Positions 1-13,559 of a DNA stretch of 64,000 nt are shown piece after piece. Position 1 is the first letter of the stretch. Every line of letters starts with the position of its first letter. The translations under genes were made by a program, and so were the position numbers. The notes below the pieces were generated by a model, which was not told where the DNA came from, made no database searches, and saw nothing but the letters and a program-made list of their open reading frames with translations. The DNA is from Nageia nagi (Eukaryota > Pinophyta), in contig JBITNC010000001.1 of assembly GCA_050084985.1 (NCBI GenBank), forward strand, positions 105,772,001 to 105,836,000. Direction: 5' to 3'.

Positions 1-2750
1 AAAAGAACATTTCAAGAAATTTCAAAAATAGCATAAATTAAATTATAATTGATTCATTTAAACTTATGTGGTACCATGCTTATTACCTCAACAAATGGTA
101 ATAAATATATCATGAACTTTATTAATGACTATACAAAGATGACATGCATTTACTTGTTAAACAAGTAAGTTTTAATTGTTTGAAATTTTTCATAGTTTTC
201 ATATATAGGTTGAAAATTAAATGAAATCCTATATTAGTATCCTTTTAATTAACAATGAAGGGTAGTAAAATTAAAATACATTTGAGAGTTATCATTTCCA
301 ATATGGGAGCAAATATCACGTAATTATCCAATATAATCCATAGTAAAATGATGTATAAAAAATGATGAATAGGAAATTCATGAACATATACATATGTAAT
401 AATGCTTTAAAAATTTGAAGTAAAGCTCATGTTTTGGGGTGATTTAGTTTTGTATATTTTGTACCTTAGAAGTATATGTCCATCTAATTCTCTAAATAAT
501 AAGTTTGCTTTTGAGATATGGTATGTACACATTCCTTAGATTAAGTATATTAGGATTTTTGGTTCCACCTACGATGCTTTGCTTCCTAAGGATCAATGAT
601 GCCAAGAGTTAAAAAATACATCTTTTTAGGATACTCAAATATTTCAAAAGTATATTATCTCTATGAATAAGTGCATGGTAAGTTCATCATTTTAGGAGAT
701 ATCATATTTAGTGATACTTGTAAGGATGAAACTACTATTGAACATCTTTTGGATCATCTTAACAAATTTACAAAAGTAAACATATATGATGAGATTCCAA
801 AACTTGAGGGAGGGATACTGGAAATTAACTTTTGGAATCTACACCTCATGTTTCTAAAGGAAACACCTCATGATAAGTGGATTCATAGAATTACTTAATG
901 CATAAAGTTGAGATGATAGATCTTCATAAGTTGGATGATGTTATTGATAGGATTGTAAGGTTGACTATTGATGGATTTGAGCAACCAACACAATCCTAAT
1001 ATCAACCTAGATCATCATAAACAATTCTTAAATAGGTCATGAGAATATCTGATACAGTTCATCTTGATAAAATGGGAAAAGCAAGAACTAGGAGTTTTTA
1101 CATATATAAATATAAAGAAACACAAGAAGAATATTTTGAATATGAAGAAGTGGGTGATATATCTAATATGGAGTGTTCATATGATTATGAATTAAATTTG
1201 GAAAAAGATATAGAATCAATTTCATGTGAATAAATAACTCAAAATGTATGAAGGAATGTGATGAATAAGGAATATTATGCACTCCTAAAAATTTGAACAT
1301 GGAAGTTGATTGATCCTCCACAAAAAATCAAACCAAATGGTTGCATATGATTCTATAAAATCAATTACAAATAAAATGTCTACTTGTAAATAAAAAATTA
1401 GGCTTGTAGCAAATGGATTTTCTTAAAAAGAAGGAATTGACTATGAGAAGGCCTTTGTTTATATGATAAAATGGGCACCAATTCATGGTATGTTAGTTTT
1501 GTCAACTTAGTATGGATGGAAGATTCATCAAATAGAAATAGATTATAACTTTCTTGATTAGTGATATAAATTAAGGAGAATGTGTTCATCAGTCAACTTG
1601 AAAGTTTTTCCATAAAAGGAAGAGAACATAAAATATGTAAACTCATCAAGTAATTTAATGGACTTATTATGCTCCTCATTCATGGTATGAAAAATTGATT
1701 CAGAATATTTTGAAAATCAAGTTTAAAAACTTTATTCTTAATGATGCAACACTTTTTTTCAAAAAAGTTGATAAAATTATTGTATATAAAAAGGTAAAAG
1801 TAAAAATTTAACATCATTTAACCCTATTAGGTTCTAGGTCCTATCAAGAGTTTAAAATATAACAAATATCATGATTGGAAGTGGAATGTAAAACCTTCCA
1901 TGTGGGTATCTTCACACATCACTTATTCCCACTCCCTTATCAAGAGGTGATATTTAGTTATGTATATTGATGATATTTTCATACCATATAATAATTAAAA
2001 CTATATTTTTTTTAGGAAATTAAAAATCAAAGAGAGCTTTGAACTAATATATATGGATTATCATCCCTAGTATTTGGGAGTTGAAGTTGCTCAAATACTA
2101 AAATACATCTTCAGTTCTCAACACAAGTGCATTGGACAACTATTGAGTAGATTTGGGATGATGGATTGTAAATCACTTTGTATTCTAATGGAACAAAATT
2201 TGAAGTGGAAATCCATATAAGGATATCAATTTGAGGAATCTACAAGGTACACATAACTTGTTAGAAGTCTTATTTACCATTTGCAGTTGGATTTATTTCT
2301 CAATATTTACAAAAATCATGTGAAGGATATTGGGTAGAAACAAAGTGAATTATTTGATATTTTAAGGGAACATAAAATATTGGACTCAAGTATTCCAAAA
2401 TAAAATACTTCAATTTGGTTGGTTATTTAGAATTATATTAAGATGGAAATAAGGAGCATTAGGTATCTACATCAATATTTATCTTGAGTCTTGGATCAAC
2501 AATCATCTCATAGATATTATGAAAGAAATATATTCCATAAGAGTCCACAATAGAAGAAAATTACATGGAAGCTTTAAAAAAATCAAATAAATAATTTGAT
2601 TCAAGAATAATTATAGTAAAAATACATAAATGCTACTCCTCTTGATGGTTTATGACACTTCTATAATAAAATTCACCAAAACTCCTAAGGATTAGAAACA
2701 ACCCTTGGGATTAAGACAAGATTGTAACACATGGATTAATTTTAAATTTA
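1..2750 (+). pseudogene. Decayed Ty1/copia pol: integrase, RT, RNase H
   Basis: Remnant of a Ty1/copia polyprotein, which normally integrates (IN) and copies (RT, RNase H) the element. Around 60-170 the plus strand gives an integrase-core-like stretch (GNKYIMNFINDYTKMTCIYL). The integrase tail and a chromodomain-like copia block (FGSTYDALLPKD, then KFIILGDIIFSD) follow at 540-720. At 1,300-1,560 the RT start can be read (KGFSQKEGIDYEKAF-like with stops). A YIDDIF-type catalytic motif lies near 1,965, and an RNase H block resembling STSIFILSLGSTI...ESTIEENYMEA near 2,465-2,580. The frame is interrupted by many TAG, TGA and TAA codons and several frameshifts, so it is dead. Its 5' end lies outside the window. 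I could not define an LTR with confidence. Confidence 0.8.
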
Positions 2751-3576
2751 TTTTTGTTGTACTCATATGGAATGTAAACATATGATAGATTAGAAGTAAT
2801 AGTGAAGCTCAATATCCCCTCTACTCAATGTCATATGTTTGTACCATATATTTGTGTTTGGGGTGTATGATTTTTCATAGCTTGATGTTAATATATTTGT
2901 GGTTTATTATAGTCCTCATATTAACATTAGGTTTGATGGAACAAACCATGGGTGTAATTGAATATGTAATATATTTTCATCTATATAATATATTCTCTAG
3001 TAATTTAAGTATCCTTGATCTTTGTTTTGAGTTTTGTGTTCTAGGGACTTGTTGTATTTCTCTTTGCATAAGTGCATTAGGAATTTATGTGATTCATGAA
3101 ACTTTTATGGAAAACCATGGGTTACAAATGAATTGTTGGCAAAAAGAATCACCAACCCAACTATGGTGAAATCATAAAGGTTTAAATGTATTTGGTAAAA
3201 TAAAGTTTGAATGGAATCATTAGTCCTTCCATGTTTAGAAAAACTATTATGTTTCTCTAGGTCACCAATATCCATTGGTAAGTTAACAACATAGGAAAAA
3301 ATCATCAATCAAAGTATGGTCAAGTGCATCGCTAGACCAAGGTGAACCATAAGCTAGAAAAGAATCACCAAATTTCTATGACAAAAGGAAATCACCAATT
3401 ATACCTCTATATGAATCGCCAACTCCCATTATTTTGAATTACCAAATTTGGAGAGTATATGAAGATGTGAAGGTACACTACATTGCATGGTTTGTCTCTT
3501 CATAAAAGAGTCATTGTTGGGATAAATCTTATGCACTTCCAAAGTTTAACACACATATACAAACATACATACATAC

Positions 3577-3625
<49 letters not shown>

Positions 3626-3680
3626 GGATATGTTATATTTTAATACCTTTAAATAAAACATATAAATACATTACATATTA
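2751..3680. other. No gene recognised; probable element flank
   Basis: AT-rich sequence between the copia RNase H remnant and the next LTR. It may include copia 3' sequence, but no polypurine tract or LTR pair can be fixed. Short open frames here (for example 2,828-3,169) have a random hydrophobic composition and no recognisable domain. Confidence 0.4.
3565..3621. repeat. (CATA)n/(TA)n microsatellite
   Basis: A short run of acat units passes into an almost pure TA tract. It lies about 60 bp outside the 3' LTR edge of the following element and may have helped erode that edge. Confidence 0.9.
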
Positions 3681-4905
3681 TATAAATTATTTTTGTGAAC
3701 ACTTTTGACAAATACAACCAAAGAAAAATAACTAGGTTTTCCAAACCCTTAGCTAAGTCTTCTATTTCCAATGTAGAACCTCTAGTGCTTCCAATCTCAC
3801 CACAAGCCTATCATTGAACTCCTAGAGCATCCAATACCCCCATAAGCTTGATGTTAGCCTTCCTATGTTACCAATCATACCACACATACAATGAATGTAC
3901 AAAATAGTGAATTTACAATTGCACAACACATACAATGATCATAGCATGGAAAACTAACATAAACAAATGTTTGAAACCCCAATGCATGTACATATATGCC
4001 AATCACATAACAAGAATGAGATCCTAATGTCCTCTGATGTATATTAATAATGTATAATAGAAATACAATACAATCAAGCCCATACAGTTGTTGTTGGTCT
4101 CATAGGAGCCAATATAGAGCATATCACCACCAAACCTCATTGAAAACTAATTAGATAACTTTGATACTAATCTATAGAACTATGGTACAAGAATGCTTCC
4201 TTAGATATGAGTACCCTCCATCGAACAAGTTCTTCTCAAAGCTAGATAGCTAATTGAATGATAAAAATAAACCCTTACATGCCACTAGATGGGCTAGATT
4301 CTCCACCTCACCATACATGAATGGGATCCCTTAGCCCAATCAACCTCTAGATTCTCTATTTAGGATAAACACTTAGCATCACTAAGTTTGCATAAGTCCT
4401 ATGGATAGAAGAGAAGTAATAATAATAATATAATGTACAATATGAAGCTCTAAACAAGTATTTATATCCATCCATCATAAAAGCTATCTCAAAATCATCA
4501 TAGCCATTCTAATCCAATGTGGGGCATTTAGGGGGCCTAGTAATGCCAACATGGAATCCCAAACACTCTAGTGTGCTAACGTGGGGTTCGTAGAATCCTA
4601 GTAATACAACATTAGGGTGTGGGACCCTCCCAACTATGATGCAAGCATGCTAATGGTCGTACACCCTTATGAGACATAAATAATTCTTAATATTCCCATA
4701 ATTCAAAATCTCCAATGCATATGAACCAATTCTAATCACCTAGGAGAGAGAAATGCCACTAGGGGCTCACAATAGGATCCACATGACCAATATGTCTCTT
4801 ATCCTAAGTTACATGCATCTAGCACATTGCTAACTAAATAAATATCTTTAAGATATCATTTACAATAAATACAATTATTCTCTATAATACAAAAGGGATA
4901 TCAAA
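3681..4905 (-). repeat. 3' LTR of the 3.7-8.9 kb element
   Basis: Aligns along its length with 7,682-8,893. For example, both share the block beginning ttccaaacccttagc and the ending aaaagggatatca. It contains about 55 bp (near 4,741-4,797) absent from the other LTR. The outer edge near 3,681 is eroded, so that boundary is good to about 15 bp. Confidence 0.85.
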
Positions 4906-4922
4906 AAATCCTCCCTCCTAAG
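4906..4922 (-). other. Polypurine tract
   Basis: The minus strand reads AGGAGGGAGGATTTT immediately upstream of the 3' LTR, as expected for the plus-strand DNA primer of an LTR retrotransposon. Confidence 0.8.
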
Positions 4923-7663
4923 ATTACTTATCCCCAAGCAATAATGGAAGACTATAGCATGTTGTCTTCCAAGAATCCTTTAATGATGATATCCCATCCT
5001 CATGAAATCAAGGCTCATTATTTAATAAGTAGGAAGCATCAAAACTATGGCAATGATGATGGTGTACCTATAACCTTTGAAATAGAAGTGAGAAGAAACC
5101 AATGGATCTCATGCTCCTTACATGTACCCAATCTCGACTCCATACCAACTTAACTCACCTAGCTAAGATCAACACATATTGAAGCTTCCTCACTCCCAAT
5201 GTCACAAGCCAAACTATCCCCTGGATTAGCAGTAACTAAAATCCTCCTCCCACATGCAAGTAGAAATGTGTGAGCCTTCCCAAGCTCCAACCCTCACTCC
5301 AATCATCCATCCAGCTCAACATGGGATGCAACTCATCCAAATAGCTCCTCACAATCAACTAGGCCTCTTTGCACTATAACTTGGTATGACTAGCCTCCCT
5401 TTAGCTCAACATTGGTAGCAAAACTCCTAGAATGGTTGTTTTGGGATCTCTTTCATCCTATTAGGTCAACATAGGATATTCAACTCCATACAATGTCAAC
5501 ATGGATCCTCCTATCACTAACATGCCTTACATAGGACCTCTAGGCTCTTGAATGCTCCATGTGGTAGATCCCTCCACCTAGATGCTCCCTGCAACATAGT
5601 TGGCTTCCTAAATGCCCCACATGGGTGTGTAAGGTACCAAAGTGCTCATTGTAAGATGACTACTCTTGAAACTACTCAAGGTGGATGGACTCATAAAGCT
5701 CATCCTCAAAAGTGTACACAATAGTCCTCAAACCACCATGAAGGTATACAACAATAATACATCCATTAGTAGTAGCCAAAGCATCATCAATCTTAGTCTA
5801 CAATTCCTAAAAGATAACCCTTTTCTTCAACATCAAAGTTTTCATCATGTTTCCCTCAATAAATGGTATGAATACAACCCCAAAATCTATAGTATGTGCA
5901 ATCCATGAAGTCTCCAATGATGTGTTAACAATAGCCCCTACTTCAACCTCTGAAATAGTAATAACAAACCCTATGTATTACTCATCAGTCTCAATCTTCC
6001 TGAGAATGGTAGTCCAAAATACATCCATCATGATGTTAAATGCGACCTCCAAACAAGAGGTAGATATGGCATCACATTCATCCCAATCAAACATAGTCAT
6101 CATGTTATCAATGCATGTAACAGTACACCCTTTAATAGTAACTAATTTATTATTAACTTCTATCCCCATTTTTCTTAAAATTATTATACAAATAGCCAAG
6201 AACTCTACCTAATATGCTGACAACCATGGTGACATCTCAACCCTAATTATCTTCCATCTTCCCCTATCAAATGTTGTCCTTCACATGTACCATCCCAACT
6301 CAAGGAAAGATGTAATCATGTTTGAATATGTCTATTCCAAATTAGTCCATACCAAACACAAAGGTAAAGAGTGTATCCTCCTAGTAATGCATGAGTTACC
6401 CTTATACATTGTTGGCTTTTGGGACAATAAAGTAGCTTTAGAAATGACATGATTCCTTACCTAAATAGTGATGGATATTTAGGAACATAATAAATATAGG
6501 AATGAAAAAATGTACCTCTCTTCTTCTTGATACCTTGGCTATGAGTGAATGTGTCATAAGAAATCATGTTTCCCCTCTCATGCTCTAATATTTCAACTGA
6601 GGCTATGGACTCCTCATTTGTGGATACAATGATTTATGATTTTCCAAGATTTGATATATTATTTCCTTGTTTTCAATCTTGGTCTTCTTCTATGCTAGGG
6701 TCATGTTTTACACCCATATCATTACTTTCTCCTAAAATCAAATCTGAAACAAGAATGGCTCTTTCCCCTTTCTTCCCAATGTTATCACTTCCAAAAATAT
6801 TAAGCAAAACCTCTAAATTATTGCTATGAAATTAAAATTGATATCATACCTTTTTGGAGTGTCAATATGGCTAACCCAAGGCTTGTATCTTATCACTTCT
6901 TCTTCTAGCACAATGTTGGGTTTCCAAGCTCCATGGTGCTCAACATGGGTGTTAAATTGCCTATTGGGTCAATATTGGGTTCAAGTTTATTCCATGTCTA
7001 TCATGGGATACTAAACCTCCTCTATACCCAACATGTGATGCCAATATTTTTTTTTCCTATTCTCATCTCAAGCATGGCATGGTGCCTCCTGATCCTTGCT
7101 AGCATGTTATTGAGGTGAGTGGTTCCTCTTTAGCTTATAAATCCCTCCCCAATGCTCAACCATATGCAAATCCATTGAATTGATCACTCTAGTCATATCA
7201 TTAATGGCTAATATGAGCTCATAAAACTTTTTATCAAAAGTGAATTCTCTAACTAAAGTAGAGCTCTTCCTTGTGGAAGTCTTCTACCTATATCTATGCA
7301 TCTCTCCTTCACCACTATAAACCCTAGCTTTTGGCTACATGTTGATCCATAGCCACCTCTCATCCTCTTGAATGATTACCTACCCAAATTTGCTTCTCCT
7401 ACAAGTGGATGCCATAGTTTTCAAACCCTCATATTAAATTTTTCTAATTATCTAGGATGATAGATCAAGTCCTTCTATACTTAGAAATAACCTTCAGATC
7501 TATAGATATGTCCTCCAAACCCTAGATGACCTAGTCTAGGAATTCAAACTTTACTAAAAAATTATCATTTTAACCCTAAAATTGACCTTTTAAATGTAGG
7601 ACCTCCTAATCTTCTAGTTCAATTTGCTACTAGCTAGGTCTTAACCCCACATGCTAACTAGAT
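4923..7663 (-). other. Internal region without recognisable coding domains
   Basis: Both strands were read. Open frames up to about 120 codons exist (for example 5,847-6,212 +, 5,978-6,199 -), but none shows gag, zinc-knuckle, RT or integrase motifs, and they overlap in opposite directions as chance frames do. Short phrases of the type caacatgggat recur through 5,300-5,640 and 6,900-7,060, giving a weakly repetitive texture. Confidence 0.5.
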
Positions 7664-7681
7664 CTAGGCTTTGATACCATT
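7664..7681 (-). other. Primer-binding site (initiator tRNA-Met type)
   Basis: Minus strand TGGTATCAAAGCC, two bases after the 5' LTR end. Plant LTR elements commonly carry TGGTATCAGAGC here. One transition separates the two. Confidence 0.85.
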
Positions 7682-8893
7682 TGTAATATCCCAAATGAAT
7701 ACTTATGCCAAATATAGAAAATGAAATACAACTAGGGTTTCCAAACCCTTAGCCAAGCCTCCTATGCTTCCAACATAGAACCTCTAAGGCTTCCAATCTC
7801 ACCACAAACTTGTTGTTGAATTCCTAGAGCACCTAATACCCTCACAAGCTTAATGTCATCCCTTTTATGTTACCAATCACACCATACATCCAACAAATTC
7901 ACAAAATAGTGAATTTATAAATGTGCAATGCATACAATGATCATAGCATTGAAAACAAACATAAATAAAAATTTGAAAGTACAACACATACACATATATG
8001 CCAATCACATAACAAGAATGAGATCCCAATGCCCTTTGATGTATATTCATAATGTATAATGGAAATACAATATAATTAATCTTGTAGGGCTATAGTTGGC
8101 CTCATAGGAGCCAATCTAGGGCTTGTCACCATCAAACCTCATTGAACACCAATCAGATAACTCTAATACTACTCTATAAAATCATGGGATAAGAATGCTT
8201 CATCAAATCTGAGTACCTTCCATTGAAGGAGTTTTCCTCAAAGCTAGATAGCCTACTGAATGATAGAAATGCACCCTCATATGCCACTAGATGGTTAGAT
8301 GCTCCACCTAATCATAGATGAATGGGATCCCTCAACCTAATCACCCTTTAGATGCTCCATCTAGGATAAACACTTAGTACCACTAACTCTGGATAAGTCT
8401 TATGGATAGAAGAGAAGTAATAATAATAATAATAATTTGATGTGTAGTACGAAGCTCCAAATAATTATATATATCCATCCATCATAAAAGCTACCTTAAA
8501 ATCATAATATCCATTCTAATCCAACATTTGGCATTTAGGGGGCTCAATAACTTAACGCACCAACCTAAAAACCTAGTAATGTGAATGTGGGATTTCAAAC
8601 ACTTTGGAGTGCTAGAGTGGGGTTCCTTGAAGCCTAGTAATACAACATTGGAGTGTGGGTTCCCCCCAACTATGATGTAAGCATGCTAATATTCATCAAC
8701 CCTTATGAGATATAAATACTTATTGGGATTCCCATAATCTGATATCTCCAATGCATAGGACCCTATTCTAATCACTAGTATGTCTCTTATCCTAAGTTAC
8801 ATGCATCTAACACACTGCTAACTAAATAGATATATCTATGATATCATTTATAATAAATGCAATTATTCTTTATAATACAAAAGGGATATCACA
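7682..8893 (-). repeat. 5' LTR of the 3.7-8.9 kb element
   Basis: Bounded on the plus strand by tgtaatatccc and gggatatcaca, a TG...CA pair with an inverted terminal match. It is homologous to 3,681-4,905. It includes a short (taa)n run at about 8,417-8,435 that is also present, shorter, in the other LTR. Confidence 0.9.
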
Positions 8894-10980
8894 AATGATA
8901 ATAATTCTAATACTCATATAGAGATATTTGGATGAGCTAGTGGTGTTTTTCTTAGCAAGAGGAGCGATGATAATTAGACTTTTACATGTACATTTTGGAG
9001 TAAATTGCAAATTATATTTCTATATTCATCAATTTTAGTACAATGAATATAGATGCAACTTTAGAATCTTGAAATGGTGCATAGATGAATGTGTTACCAT
9101 GGATTTACTAGGGTATGAGTTCACTTGAGTTCATACGTAAGGGATCATAAATAGGTTGGAGTTATTGGTTTATTTTGTAGAAGCATGAGGTCAACTAAAC
9201 TAGATCTAATTTTGTCACTAAAATTTTAGGAAATAACTTTCTACATAGTTTTAAAATTGATTTTATAAAGTATGGGCTTAGGATTGCATTCAAAAACTTT
9301 CGAAGTTCCCTATAATCAATTAATCATAAAAGTACTATTTTTAATGCTTAAATTCATTTTATCAAAATACTATTACCTTTATCTACTATTTTCATTACAT
9401 AAATATTTATACTAATTTTATATTTTGAAAGGATATTATTTTAGTTAAGTAAATTTATATTATTTTAAGGTTTTTGGTAGATCCCAAAAGAGTTTTGGAG
9501 AAGGTTATCCTCTAACCAAATTCACACATATATCATGGTATTGTATCAAAAATATGTTAGATGTATATACATTTTGCTATCACCATCATTATCTAATTCC
9601 TCTGCTCCACCTAGATATATCTTGGGCATATATATAAAAATCATTATGGATGTATATCATAATTCTACCACCCACCTACTGCCTTACTCTATCACTCTGC
9701 TATGATTTATTATGGGTTTTATAATAAATAAAAAATATTTTTAGGTATATACATTCATGATATAAAGGGGGAGATAATAGTTTTTACATGAGACTCTTGT
9801 GAAAGGCTTTTCTTGTAAAGCTCTTACAAGAAATGGAGTTGTAATACTTTTTTATGAAGTTAATGCATGAGAGGAATATGGTAGGAATGTGAAGGGGAGA
9901 GAAATTAAATGGAATAATATTTTAAGATACTAATATAAAAAATATAATATAATACAATTAATATATAATAGATACTCTTCCATTAGTTACCCATGGTACA
10001 AAACTTTATTAGCCCTTATTCATGGCTTAAATGGTTAGATCTTTATTCAAGTGAGCTAACTCTATTTCACAAACCTAAGTATCTTCTTCTAGACCTTTAA
10101 ATTTTTAACAAATTAAATACTCCTTATATTCTATATATTTTATTTTTTCTATTCACTCTACAACACTTGATCACTTTCTTCTCATTATTTCTTTGGTATC
10201 TAATTTATCTAGTGTTTCACCTTACTAAATAATTGGTCCTTATCTCTTATATTATTCACCTCAAGATGGGAATAAAATTATGTATTTGATATTAAAGATA
10301 GGTGAAATATAAAATCATATTAGTAAATTTATCTCATGCACATTATATGAAAATGTACATTAGAGGGAGAATGGATCCTTTGAAAAAGAAGTGAATGGAG
10401 TTGTATCTTTGAAGCTTTAAATGATTCATCAAATATTCTAATAGAAACAAAATATGTCAAATTATCCATTCAAAAAGGATATGTCTATCTTATATTTCAC
10501 TAAATGAATGACCTCTAAACCCAACCCTTGCATGGAGGATCAAAGCATTGATAAAAAGATTGAGTCATTCATGGTGGGGAGAATGTATCTAGAAAAATCC
10601 TTACATATTATTCTCATATTATGGAAGGACTTCAAGTGGATTTATTAAGAATGCTCTATATGGATATCAATGTCTAATTGGACTCCACTTCTAGGTGTTT
10701 ATTATTAATGGTCCTTAGAGCTCCTATGAATATAGTTAAAGTATTAGAAAAGATACATAGGGATAAATTATTCCCTTGTTAATGTTATTTTTAATAGTAA
10801 TATTTTTATTTATTTATAACTATTATCAATCATTATTAGTATCTAGTATTTTTATGTGGAATATGTGTATTTTGTTTAAGTTTGTGGGCATGTGATGCTT
10901 ATCTTATTTGAGCAACAACCATAGTTATATTTTTTGATGTGTTATTTATAGTTTTGATCATGATGAAAAATATCCAATAC
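8894..10980. other. No gene recognised
   Basis: AT-rich sequence with no open frame of note. A purine run, aaagggggagataat, near 9,765 resembles a retroelement polypurine tract, but no flanking LTR pair was found. Confidence 0.4.
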
Positions 10981-10984
10981 AACA

Positions 10985-11345
10985 TCACTTGTTCTATTTT
11001 GTAACAAGAGTTTGGAGTCTTTAAAAATCCTTCCATAAATAATAATTAAAAAATAAACCTAAGAATCATTTAAAGAATGGTCATTTGAATCTAAGCTTTA
11101 CAAGGTTATCATATGCAACCAATGCCCATGTTGGAAGGACTAGATGTGGTATATGTAAATATATCTTTATAACTATAAGGAAGGAATGGGATATTATTGG
11201 CTTCTACCTCACTTCCTAATGTTTGATAAGCTTAATTCCCAATAGAATCATTTCTCACTTTGACATATTTGAGCTCATCACTTACATATAGCTAAGTTTT
11301 TTTATTATATTCATGGAGGTTTTAAGGTCCTCTAACCATTACAAA
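10985..11345 (+). repeat. Dispersed repeat, copy 1 (second copy at 48.45 kb)
   Basis: Shares an ordered series of blocks with 48,455-48,800 in the same orientation. These include tttacaaggttat.atatgca, gatgcccatg.tggaagg and atatttgagctcat. The similarity is interrupted by substitutions and small indels, so this is an old family member. Type unknown, possibly an LTR fragment. Confidence 0.75.
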
Positions 11346-12149
11346 ATATATTTATAAACAGTCAATTTGAGTCCTCCTTACAAAATTCCATGGTGGGTTA
11401 ACTAATACCAATCTATAACCTAGTACCAATCCAAACTAGAACAAATAATGAGAAAAATCAAACCTACACAAAAAAGTTGTAATTGATTCATAAGCGAGTC
11501 CTTTTATGCCTCCTAAATCACATCCTCCACCAAGAATGATAGAGATGACTACATAAAAATACCATCTTTGGTTGAAAGTAGACTTGCTAAGGAGCTAATC
11601 AGAGAGTAATAAGAACTTACCTTCATCTTGAAGTCTAACTTAATCTCCTCATGGAAGAGTTGGCTCTTGGTTGAGGGGAGAATTACCATAATAGAGCCTT
11701 TAAATAACTCCCCCTTAAAGGAACTAGCAATTTCCACCTCCTTCTTTGGTTGGTTACCAATCTTGGGAATAGACCAAACATCCTTGATGACCAAATCCAA
11801 AATGATTCCAATAACTCTATGTTTCTTACATTTTCTACCTTGGAGATGTATCCCTAATAAATGCATCTACTATTTGTGATATACTCCATGGAGCTCTAGT
11901 AAAAGTGGAGATTCCCTTTCATGAACCCAATAATACCTTCTTGTAGAGACCTTTGATCAACTTCAAAAAATTAGACTATAATAAATTTAAATTTGTTGAA
12001 CTTGCTTATAAAAAAGGCAAGGATTTGACTCCCTTAAAGATAACCAAATAATATATTATAGAAAATCCTCCTTCCATATCCTTAAACTCTCCAAATTCAC
12101 ATCCAAATTGGTCATTAGGTTCATAGCTTTATTTCCTTCTTTGTACTTA

Positions 12150-12800
12150 TGGATACACTTTATGGCTCCTAATTGTTCCTTTCAAATCTTAGCTTCCAAG
12201 ATCATCTCTGTAATCATCCAACTGACTGTACACTCTTCCTTGGCTACTTTAATGATATTCTAAGAATCTCCTTCAAATATTAACTACTGAGGCCCCTCAT
12301 TCCATGTAATTTTGATAACTATTCTATATGCTCTCGATTCAATAAATTAAATAGATTGGGAACCTAGAAGTTCTACAAAAGATAAGAAAATCTCCCCATT
12401 GGCCTTTCAAAAGACACCACGTACCATTGTTAGGCTCAAACTCCCTTTAGAGGCTCCATCAAAGTTAACCTTTATCCAACCAAGTTGTGAAGGGTGCCAA
12501 CAAATTGGTCCCTGAGGTTAGAAGTAGCTTGAATTATTTTTATTGGAATATTCCATTATTTAAAGATGTATCTTTCTTTGGCTCCTAGTAGTTTAGGTTT
12601 ATTGTAAAAGGTTTTCCAATTTTCAATCAGTAGTCTCAAAATTCTAAAGCTTAGATAGTGAGCCTCTAACTTCACTCCTGAGAAAATTCTTGCATTTCTC
12701 TCATTCCAAATTCCCCAAAGGAAGTGAAGAAGATAAATTTTCCATAATAATTTTAGTGTTTTTTTACCTAAAAGGAGGAATCTAGTACACACAAAAGTCT
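12150..12800 (-). pseudogene. LINE C-terminal zinc-binding and RNase H remnant
   Basis: The open stretch 12,556-12,792 reads LHFLWGIWNERNARIFSG, the typical end of the zf-RVT region. After it, near 12,460-12,200, the frame reads VNFDGASKGS, then ESRAYRIVIKI and LIFEGDS. These correspond to the three acidic RNase H blocks (DGA, E, D). RNase H removes the RNA strand during second-strand synthesis. Stops interrupt it. Confidence 0.8.
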
Positions 12801-13559
12801 TCTATAGAGTTAGAAGAGACGCAGCTCAATTCAAACTTCTTAGTTAAATCAATAAACACTGCATAAGAAAAGTCACATGTTAGAAAAAGGTGGTCCACTG
12901 ATTCATAAGATCTTTCATAGATAAGGCATCTATAAACTAATTGGAAATGTCTTTTCTAGAGGTTATCAATTGTAAGAATTTTATTCATTGATAGTAACAA
13001 AAAAAGGTTATTTTTAGGGTTAAGTTTTTGATCCATATATTGGAGAATGAAGTCCATCCTAGGAATCCCCCATGCTCCAAAAGATAGGCTATCTAAACTA
13101 AATAATTTCCATTCCCTGATTTGATCTAAATCATTTTTTCCCTCCCTGTAATTGGGTTAATAAGCATGACTTTAAGGGCTTTATTGAGAAGAAACAAAAA
13201 TCTATCTTCCTCCAAAGTAGGGTTTTGGATTGAAATTTTTTGCCACTCAAGCATTCCACTATTATGAATGATAAAATTGCTAACTAATGACCCACTCTTT
13301 GATACTATTTTCTATTAGACTGGTTGAAGCATAGGTTCTAATCCAAAGGGGCATCTTCTACCCAATACTCCTTCCAAAAATCCACCTTATATCCATCCCC
13401 TATCCACCATCAAATTCCTTTATAAATTAATTCTCTACATTTCACCAAGCTATTCTAGAAATGAGATCCAATTGGAAGCCTAGTTGCTATGAGAAAATCC
13501 TTATGAAGGCTTAGATATTTAGCTTTGATCAATTTAACCCATCCTAAATCATCAATATT

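Larger units (their letters stand above)
3681..8893 (-). mobile_element. Old non-autonomous LTR retrotransposon
   Basis: Two direct copies of a roughly 1.2-kb sequence (about 3,681-4,905 and 7,682-8,893) flank 2.8 kb. Reading the minus strand, the 5' LTR starts TGTGATATCCC and ends GGGATATTACA. It is followed two bases later by TGGTATCAAAGCC, which matches a plant initiator tRNA-Met primer-binding site. At the other end AGGAGGGAGGATTTT, a polypurine tract, directly precedes the 3' LTR. The signals therefore place the element on the minus strand. The interior shows no recognisable gag, protease, RT or integrase, so I call it a LARD-like or gene-less derivative mobilised in trans. LTR divergence and indels show that it is old. 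A clean target-site duplication was not found. Confidence 0.85.

Noticed and set aside
5847-6212. 121-codon plus-strand frame inside the gene-less LTR element
   Set aside because: Overlaps an opposite-strand frame of similar quality, shows no motif and is antisense to the element.
9760-9785. Polypurine tract aaagggggagataat suggesting another LTR element
   Set aside because: No LTR pair, coding remnant or primer-binding site could be tied to it.
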